Of a DNA stretch of 6,126 nt, positions 1 to 6,126 are shown one piece after another (positions within the stretch are counted from its first letter, which is position 1; each line of letters starts with the position of its first letter). Below the pieces are notes generated by a model. That model was not told the origin of the DNA. It did no database searches and saw nothing but the letters and a program-made list of their open reading frames with translations. A program made the position numbers and the translations under genes. Source of the stretch: Candidatus Bipolaricaulota bacterium (GTDB lineage: Bacteria; Bipolaricaulota; Bipolaricaulia; Bipolaricaulales; Bipolaricaulaceae); contig JALVLL010000021.1 of assembly GCA_027027485.1 (NCBI GenBank), positions 1 through 6,126 on the forward strand, written 5' to 3'.

Positions 1-677
1 TAAGCGAACTAGACCCCGCTTCCACGGTGATCACCGTGTCCGCGGTGGGTGCCCCCGCAGCCCGGGAGAAGTACGTACGCGTCATGGACTACGTCCGTAC
101 GGTGGAGATGATGGAAGAGGCCTTGGGGGAGCCCGTCTCTGGCTTGATAACCAATGAGATGGGAGGTCTGGCCTCGGTGAACGGGCTCGTTCAGTCGGCG
201 GTTCTGGAGATACCGGTAGTGGACGCTCCCTGCAACGGCCGGGCCCATCCGTTGGCTGCCATGGGTGCCCTGGGTTTGGAAAACGATCCCGATTACATCG
301 CGATTCAAGCCGCACGGGGTGGGGATCCGGAGCGAGGCCGTAGGGTGGAACTCACGGTCCGGGGGAGCTTGTCGTGTTGCAACGCCCTGGTGCGGGAAGC
401 TTCCGTACACGCCGGAGGCATCGTGGCCGTGGCCCGTAACCCCGTCACGGCCTCTTATCTAGAAAACCACGCCGCCGTGGGGGCGATGCGGGCGGTGATC
501 TCCTTGGGGCGGTCCTTGAAGGAAGGACGAGAGCGGGGAGCGTCGTTGGCGGAGGTGATCGCCCGGGAGCTCGGGGGCGATATCGTGGCCACGGGCAGAG
601 TAGAGGCCGCCGAGCTCGCCACCAGAGGGGGGTTCGACATCGGAAGCATCCATATAGAAGGAATATATGCTGCTTGA
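1..677 (+). CDS. DUF917 family protein (S-methyl-thiohydantoin desulfurase-like), 5' partial and prematurely ended
   Basis: The frame is open from the window edge (first full codon at 3), so the gene starts outside; the GTG at 27 is an internal Val. The visible 225 residues belong to the DUF917 family, whose only characterised relatives act on thiohydantoin or hydantoin-type compounds; the substrate here is unknown. Supporting blocks are SAVGAPAAREKYV near the left edge, ITNEMGG, PVVDAPCNGRAHPLAAMG, and VREASVHAGGIVAVARNPVT in the middle. The product ends GGFDIGSIHIEGIYAA, where full-length relatives continue through a short strand into an NEYM-x-LE block and a C-terminal PDLIVL domain. Those blocks are found immediately downstream in a different frame (667-915), with EYM encoded from 661. 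The gene is therefore either broken by a small deletion/frameshift or split. It is the first visible gene of an overlapping cluster with DUF1177 and AroM. Family assignment is confident; the function is not. Confidence 0.85.
   Translation, partial: SELDPASTVITVSAVGAPAAREKYVRVMDYVRTVEMMEEALGEPVSGLITNEMGGLASVNGLVQSAVLEIPVVDAPCNGRAHPLAAMGALGLENDPDYIAIQAARGGDPERGRRVELTVRGSLSCCNALVREASVHAGGIVAVARNPVTASYLENHAAVGAMRAVISLGRSLKEGRERGASLAEVIARELGGDIVATGRVEAAELATRGGFDIGSIHIEGIYAA
657..662 (+). promoter_or_regulatory. Possible ribosome binding site for the DUF917 C-terminal fragment
   Basis: GAAGGA ends 4 nt before the ATG at 667, within the last codons of the upstream frame. It is the only feature supporting independent (coupled) translation of the fragment. 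The spacing is a little short and the purine run may be chance, since it encodes E-G in the upstream frame. Confidence 0.35.
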
Positions 678-915
678 GCAAAAAGGGACGCGCTTGTTCA
701 CCTTTCCGGACCTCATCGTCCTCGTGGACCGGGAGGATAACCGTCCCTTGACCAGCGCTGAGGTAAAGGAAGGGATGGAGGTGACCGTGATTGGGGTGCA
801 AAAGGAAAGGCTCATCCTCGGAGCAGGGATGCGAAATCCCCAACTCTTCCGTCAAGTAGAGGAAGCGATCGGGAAAACCATGATACCCTACGTATTCGGG
901 GAGGGAAGATGCTGA
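667..915 (+). CDS. C-terminal part of the DUF917 protein, encoded in a separate frame
   Basis: This 82-residue product matches only the C-terminal domain of DUF917 proteins: FTFPDLIVLVDRED, then a PLTSAEVKEGMEVTVIG segment, then ERLILGAGMRNPQLF and an EEAIGKTMIPYVF tail. It cannot be a whole enzyme and looks like the missing end of the protein encoded just upstream, with which it overlaps by 11 bp. The frame stays readable back to 658 (K-E-Y-M-L-L-E) before a TAG at 655, so family-like sequence extends upstream of ATG 667. This favours a small deletion with loss of frame over a native start. Against that, GAAGGA (657-662) lies 4 nt before the ATG, so the fragment could still be translated separately and assemble with the first part. 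It overlaps the DUF1177 gene by 7 bp. Homology is confident; gene status (pseudogene half, split gene or sequence error) is open. Confidence 0.75.
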   Translation: MLLEQKGTRLFTFPDLIVLVDREDNRPLTSAEVKEGMEVTVIGVQKERLILGAGMRNPQLFRQVEEAIGKTMIPYVFGEGRC

Positions 916-1835
916 GGGAGGTAATGGAGGCCATGGAGCTCCTTTGGGGACCGGATGCGAGCGGCCATGCCGCCCGGGAATGGCTCATCGAGAAGGGCCT
1001 CGAACCCAGCGAGGTGGAAGTGACCCACATCGAGGGGGAAAGGGGCGGGACCGACTTCATCAAGGTCCAAATATCCTCTCAGGGGACCGGCCCGATCCTG
1101 GGGATCATTGGGAGACTCGGGGGCGTGGGGGCAAGACCCGAAAGAATCGGTCTTGTTTCCGACGCCGACGGTGCCATCGTGGCATTAGCATGCGCGGCAA
1201 AGCTTGCCCGTATGCGTGCCCGGGGCGATGCCCTTCCCGGAGAGGTGATCGTGGCCACACACATATGCCCCAACTCCCCTGTAATCCCACATGAGCCCGT
1301 ACCCTTCATGGGAGCCCCGGTGGACATCGCCACCATGAACCGCTACGAGGTGGACCCCAAAATGGAAGCCATCCTCTCCATCGATACCACTAAAGGCAAC
1401 TGGGTCATCAACCGCCGCGGATTCGCCATCACCCCCACGGTGAAGGAGGGTTACATCCTCAGGGTGAGCGAAGATCTTTTGGAGATCATGCGCTATGTCA
1501 CCAACGAGCCACCGGCGGTCCTCCCCATCACCACCCAGGACATCACCCCCTACGGGAACGGGCTTTTCCACATAAACAGCATCATGCAGCCAGCCACCGC
1601 CACCTCCGCCCCAGTGGTGGGGGTGGCCACCACCGCCTGCATCCCCGTCCCCGGCTGTGCCACCGGTGCCAACCAGGTGGTGGACCTGGAGTCGGCGGCG
1701 CGGTTCTGTGTGGAGGTGGCCAAGTACTTCACCGCCGGCCGGATCCGGTTCTACGATCCCGCGGAGTTCCGGCGGCTCCTGGAGCTATATGGCCCCATGA
1801 GGCACCTGCAGACCCTGGGAAAGGGGAAGGATTGA
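909..1835 (+). CDS. DUF1177 domain-containing protein
   Basis: This 308-residue protein matches the DUF1177 family over its full usual length, from the N-terminal helix (LREVMEAMELLWGPDASG) to the C-terminal YGPMRHLQT. Signature blocks are GERGGTDFIKV (43-53), GIIGRLGGVGARPE (65-78), LVSDADGAIVAL (82-93), THICPNSPVIPHEPVPFMG (117-135), ATMNRYEVDP (141-150), ILSIDTTKGN (155-164), TVKEGYILRVSEDLL (177-191), TTQDITPYGNGL (208-219) and VPGCATGANQVVD (247-259). No biochemical function is known to me. The order of a D-x-D helix, a strand with H118, and the later ILSIDTTKG strand recalls zinc aminopeptidases of the M42/M28 type. That comparison is inference, and the usual Glu-Glu pair is absent. ATG 909 is preceded by GGGGAGGG (898-905) and overlaps the upstream stop; the TGA overlaps the next gene's TTG. 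There is no signal peptide, so it is likely cytoplasmic. Confidence 0.9.
   Translation: MLREVMEAMELLWGPDASGHAAREWLIEKGLEPSEVEVTHIEGERGGTDFIKVQISSQGTGPILGIIGRLGGVGARPERIGLVSDADGAIVALACAAKLARMRARGDALPGEVIVATHICPNSPVIPHEPVPFMGAPVDIATMNRYEVDPKMEAILSIDTTKGNWVINRRGFAITPTVKEGYILRVSEDLLEIMRYVTNEPPAVLPITTQDITPYGNGLFHINSIMQPATATSAPVVGVATTACIPVPGCATGANQVVDLESAARFCVEVAKYFTAGRIRFYDPAEFRRLLELYGPMRHLQTLGKGKD
1821..1826 (+). promoter_or_regulatory. Ribosome binding site for the TTG start of the AroM-family gene
   Basis: AAGGGG, extended by GAAGG, lies 5 nt before the TTG at 1832 inside the last codons of the DUF1177 gene. It supports a TTG start that overlaps the upstream stop in TTGA. No ATG or GTG gives a full-length N-terminus, because the conserved LGLITIGQSPR block begins four codons in. 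Confidence 0.6.
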
Positions 1836-2500
1836 AGAGGCTCGGCCTCATAACCATCGGCCAAAGCCCCAGGGACGATGTCGTCCCCGAAATCCAGCGG
1901 TTCCTCCCCACCGGGGTGCGGATACGCGAGGCCGGGGCCCTGGACGGCCTCTCCGCGGAGGAAATCGCCGCCCACCCCCCGCGTTCCCCGGAACGCACCC
2001 TGATAACCCGGCTGCGCGACGGAACGGAAGTGGCGGTGGATTCGGAGTTCATCCATGAACGCCTGCAAGGGATCATCGAGGAGCTGGAGGACGAGGTGGA
2101 CCTCTTGGGGCTTCTCTGTTCGGGGAGCTTCCCGAGGTTCCGGTGTCGGGTGCCGCTCCTTGTCCCCCACGTGCTGTTACGGGGGGTCCTCTCCGCCCTC
2201 CTCCTTCCCGGTCCCTTGGGGGTACTGGTCCCCTCCCCCCAACAGGTGACCCCGGCGGTGGAGGAGCTTAAGGGGTGGGGCATCGCGGCCGTGGGGTGTG
2301 CCGTGTCGCCCTATCGGGGGGAAACCCGGAAGGCGCTTGCGGAGAAGGTCTCCTTCCTGCGGGAAAACGGGGCCGCGGCGGTGCTCCTCAACTGCTTCGG
2401 TTACGGGGAGGAGCTGCGGGGCTTCCTCCGTGAATCCCTGAAGGTACCTGTGATAGCGGTGCGGAGCCTCTTCGCCCGGGTTCTGGCGGAACTTTTGTAG
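1832..2500 (+). CDS. AroM family protein
   Basis: This 222-residue protein is about the length of E. coli AroM (roughly 225 aa) and aligns with it end to end. Matching blocks are LGLITIGQSPRDDVVPEI (4-21), REAGALDGLSAEEI (32-45), VDLLGLLCSGSF (89-100), PLGVLVPSPQQ (128-138), AAAVLLNCFGYGEE (181-194) and VPVIAVRSLFARVLAELL (205-222). AroM is named for its place next to aroL in enteric bacteria; its activity is unknown, and nothing here points to aromatic amino acid synthesis. Two cysteines, C96 in LLCSGSF and C188 in LLNCFGY, sit where Asp/Glu/hydantoin racemases carry their catalytic pair, so a racemase-like activity is possible (inference). From memory, E. coli AroM lacks the first of these. 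It is the last gene of the plus-strand cluster, coupled to DUF1177 by a TTGA overlap. The TTG start is rare but forced by the conserved N-terminus. Confidence 0.88.
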   Translation: MKRLGLITIGQSPRDDVVPEIQRFLPTGVRIREAGALDGLSAEEIAAHPPRSPERTLITRLRDGTEVAVDSEFIHERLQGIIEELEDEVDLLGLLCSGSFPRFRCRVPLLVPHVLLRGVLSALLLPGPLGVLVPSPQQVTPAVEELKGWGIAAVGCAVSPYRGETRKALAEKVSFLRENGAAAVLLNCFGYGEELRGFLRESLKVPVIAVRSLFARVLAELL

Positions 2501-2523
2501 TCGACCATGACCGAGCCCTGACC

Positions 2524-2549
2524 CCCGGAAGGCCCTTCCGCCTTTCGGG
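2524..2549 (+). terminator. Hairpin after the AroM gene, likely transcription terminator
   Basis: CCCGGAAGGC and GCCTTTCGGG form a 10-bp stem with one G-U wobble and a CCTTCC loop, 23 bp after the AroM stop. It is followed only by TTGCGTTG, a poor U-tract. It lies between two converging coding regions, which is where a terminator is expected. As a minus-strand terminator it would have no U-tract at all. Confidence 0.55.
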
Positions 2550-2561
2550 TTGCGTTGCCGT

Positions 2562-3141
2562 TCAGTCCGAGGGAGCCCCGGTGGCCATCAGGGCCGCAAG
2601 CAGTATCCGCACCGCCTGTACCTCTTCCGAAGCACGCCGTGGCCTGGGCGCGGGCTCCGGCGATGTAACGCTTATAACTCGCGATCTTCCCCTTCCAACC
2701 GTGGACGGCGTCCAACAGGTCTTTCACCGCGGCCTCTGCCGCATGGGCCGCCCGCCAGGCTTCCGTGGCGGCTTCCCGGTCTTTCCCCTCTAGGGTCCGC
2801 GTTACCGACACGTCTTTTCCCACAACCCTTTGGAGGAGGGCGCTGGCGGTCTGGGCATGCATGCGGGCCCCGCTGTAAGGAGGCGGGTACACCGCGATGG
2901 TCATGGACACCCCGATGGCCTGCACCTCTGCCCGGGCGGCTTCGAGGGCTCGCCGGGAGGATTCCAGCGCCGTTTGCATTTCGGCACCCGCTTCGGCGGC
3001 GAGGTTAAGGGCTGTTTCAGCCAACGGCTTCAGATCCTCTTCAGGGCCCCCAAGAATGGCCTCCGCCAGCTCGGACATGCGATCGACGATCAGGCCCGTT
3101 TGTTTCGTCAAGGACTCGATCTCACCTACAGCTGTCTCCAT
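2562..3141 (-). pseudogene. Unrecognised helical protein gene, probably frameshifted and lacking its proper start
   Basis: I do not recognise the family. From the first ATG (3141) the frame encodes a soluble, Ala/Glu-rich, mostly helical protein. It has coiled-coil-like stretches (METAVGEIESLTKQT onward, LESSRRALEAARAEVQA), a VYPPPYSGARMHAQ loop near residue 84, and a charged helix ending YKRYIAGARAQA (167). After about 2640 the frame turns into Gly/Arg-rich low-sense sequence running to 2401 antisense to AroM. One base over, the product continues RRASEEVQAVRILLAALMATGAPSD and stops at 2562, which suits the preceding helices. A one-base frameshift near 2632-2660 is the simplest reading, giving about 192 residues. 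The start is also doubtful. ATG 3141 has no ribosome binding site, and sensible sequence (TEARLLQEFLDWGQARLVA) extends upstream to about 3200 with no start before an in-frame TAG at 3232-3234. It converges on AroM and lies beyond the ppdK terminator. A real gene with a sequencing error cannot be excluded. Confidence 0.55.
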
Positions 3142-3243
3142 AGCGACGAGGCGCGCCTGGCCCCAATCCAGGAACTCCTGGAGGAGTCGGGCCTCCGTCC
3201 TGCCGGCGTCCTCCGCGCGGTGTCTAGCACTCTAACTCACGAC

Positions 3244-3272
3244 ATAAAAACAATCTTGTGTTCTATTTTCGA
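3244..3272 (-). promoter_or_regulatory. Weak promoter candidate upstream of the helical-protein gene
   Basis: The minus strand has TCGAAA (3267-3272), a 17-nt spacer and TTTTAT (3244-3249), each matching 4 of 6 consensus bases, in an AT-rich pocket (3239-3283) that stands out from the GC-rich surroundings. It lies just after the ppdK terminator and before the helical coding region, as expected for a new transcript. The match is weak and could be chance. Confidence 0.2.
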
Positions 3273-3278
3273 GTGTTT

Positions 3279-3302
3279 AAAAAGGGGGCGCATCGCGCCC
3301 CC
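3279..3302 (-). terminator. Rho-independent terminator of the ftsY-ppdK transcript
   Basis: On the minus strand GGGGGCGC pairs perfectly with GCGCCCCC across a GAT loop (8 bp, all G-C) and is followed directly by TTTTT. It begins 28 nt after the ppdK stop codon. This is a textbook intrinsic terminator in the right place and orientation. Read on the plus strand there is no good U-tract, so it acts mainly on the minus strand. Confidence 0.9.
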
Positions 3303-3330
3303 TCCCTTTCCATCATAGTGAATGGTGGGT

Positions 3331-6021
<2,691 letters not shown>

Positions 6022-6024
6022 CGA

Positions 6025-6126
6025 TTACCTCCTCACCAGCGCCCGGGCGAACTCCCGGGCCCGGAACTCCACGAGATCATCCATCCCCTCCCCCACCCCT
6101 ACCCAGAGGATGGGGACCCCCAGCTC
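6025..6126 (-). CDS. ftsY: Signal recognition particle receptor FtsY, C-terminal end only
   Basis: The frame enters from the right edge and encodes the last 33 residues before a TAA, including ELGVPILWVGVGEGMDDLVEF and AREFARALVRR. The pattern P-(I/V)-x-(F/W)-(I/V)-G-(V/T)-G-E-x-x-x-D-L-x-x-F is the C-terminus of the SRP-type GTPase domain. FtsY typically ends here, within about 15 residues after the DL-x-x-F, whereas Ffh continues into an M domain and FlhF has a different tail. FtsY docks ribosome-SRP complexes at the membrane for co-translational protein insertion. The usual Phe before Gly-Val-Gly-Glu is replaced by Trp-Val, a mild variation. The stop is 3 bp before the ppdK start and overlaps its ribosome binding site, so the two genes share a transcript. 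Most of the gene is outside the window. Confidence 0.85.
   Translation of the reverse strand, partial: ELGVPILWVGVGEGMDDLVEFRAREFARALVRR
6027..6033 (-). promoter_or_regulatory. Ribosome binding site of ppdK, overlapping the ftsY stop
   Basis: The minus strand reads AGGAGGT, a perfect Shine-Dalgarno sequence, 5 nt before the ppdK ATG. Its last base is the T of the ftsY TAA stop, so ribosomes finishing ftsY sit on the ppdK initiation site. This supports co-transcription and translational coupling. Confidence 0.9.

Noticed and set aside
27..29. GTG as the start of the DUF917 gene
   Set aside because: The frame is open to the window edge (S-E-L-D-P-A-S-T before it) and conserved domain sequence is already under way, so this is an internal Val.
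445..855. Minus-strand frames opposite the DUF917 junction
   Set aside because: Low-complexity Pro/Arg-rich products with no motifs, on the strand opposite clear family homology.
2401..2640. 79-residue C-terminal tail of the minus-strand helical frame, antisense to AroM
   Set aside because: Gly/Arg-rich, unlike the preceding helices, and overlaps 100 bp of a well-supported gene; the neighbouring frame gives a better C-terminus.
3174..3187. Inverted repeat ACTCCT-GG-AGGAGT
   Set aside because: Short, loop of 2 nt, and lies in the probable coding part of the helical gene; likely chance.
3225..3232. TAGCACTC, identical to most of one arm of the CIRCE (HrcA) operator
   Set aside because: No second arm at the required 9-nt spacing on either side, and the neighbouring gene is not a chaperone gene.
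2550..3318. Plus-strand open frames of 152 and 162 residues in the AroM-ppdK gap
   Set aside because: Pro/Arg/Gly-rich low-sense products opposite a minus-strand frame with better coding character; no ribosome binding sites or family motifs.

Overview
The window is GC-rich bacterial DNA with tightly packed, overlapping genes. It carries the C-terminus of an FtsY-type SRP receptor and a complete pyruvate, phosphate dikinase on the minus strand, and a DUF917 / DUF1177 / AroM-family cluster on the plus strand. PPDK is common in anaerobes with PPi-linked glycolysis. In my recollection the DUF917-DUF1177-AroM set is found mainly in anaerobic or amino-acid/peptide-using bacteria (Firmicutes, Synergistota and some uncultured thermophilic phyla). 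That suggests an anaerobic heterotroph; the phylum cannot be fixed from this sequence.

Plus strand, 1-2500: a run of overlapping genes with no room for internal promoters. The first is a DUF917 protein entering from the left edge. Its reading frame stops at 677, and the C-terminal part of the same family continues in another frame (667-915), so it is either a broken or a split gene. Next comes a DUF1177 protein (909-1835), then an AroM-family protein (1832-2500) starting at a TTG that overlaps the previous stop. A 10-bp-stem hairpin at 2524-2549 follows the cluster and is the likely transcript end.

Minus strand, 2562-3231: an unrecognised, Ala/Glu-rich, helical coding region facing the AroM gene. 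It looks decayed. It lacks a convincing start, has an in-frame TAG upstream, and shows a frameshift near 2640 after which the natural C-terminus lies in another frame ending at 2562. It is separated from the dikinase gene by an AT-rich spacer and a textbook intrinsic terminator (3279-3302).

Minus strand, 3331-6126: ftsY (only its last 33 codons are in view), then ppdK. The ppdK ribosome binding site overlaps the ftsY stop codon, so the two are co-transcribed. PPDK (896 aa) interconverts ATP + Pi + pyruvate and AMP + PPi + PEP, and has all expected domains and catalytic residues.

The least understood part is the DUF917-DUF1177-AroM cluster. It plausibly encodes a small catabolic pathway for a cyclic amide or modified amino acid (hydantoin-like), with AroM looking like a two-cysteine racemase relative and DUF1177 like a divergent metallopeptidase fold. 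That reading is inference. No CRISPR array, RNA gene, insertion sequence or integration site was seen.
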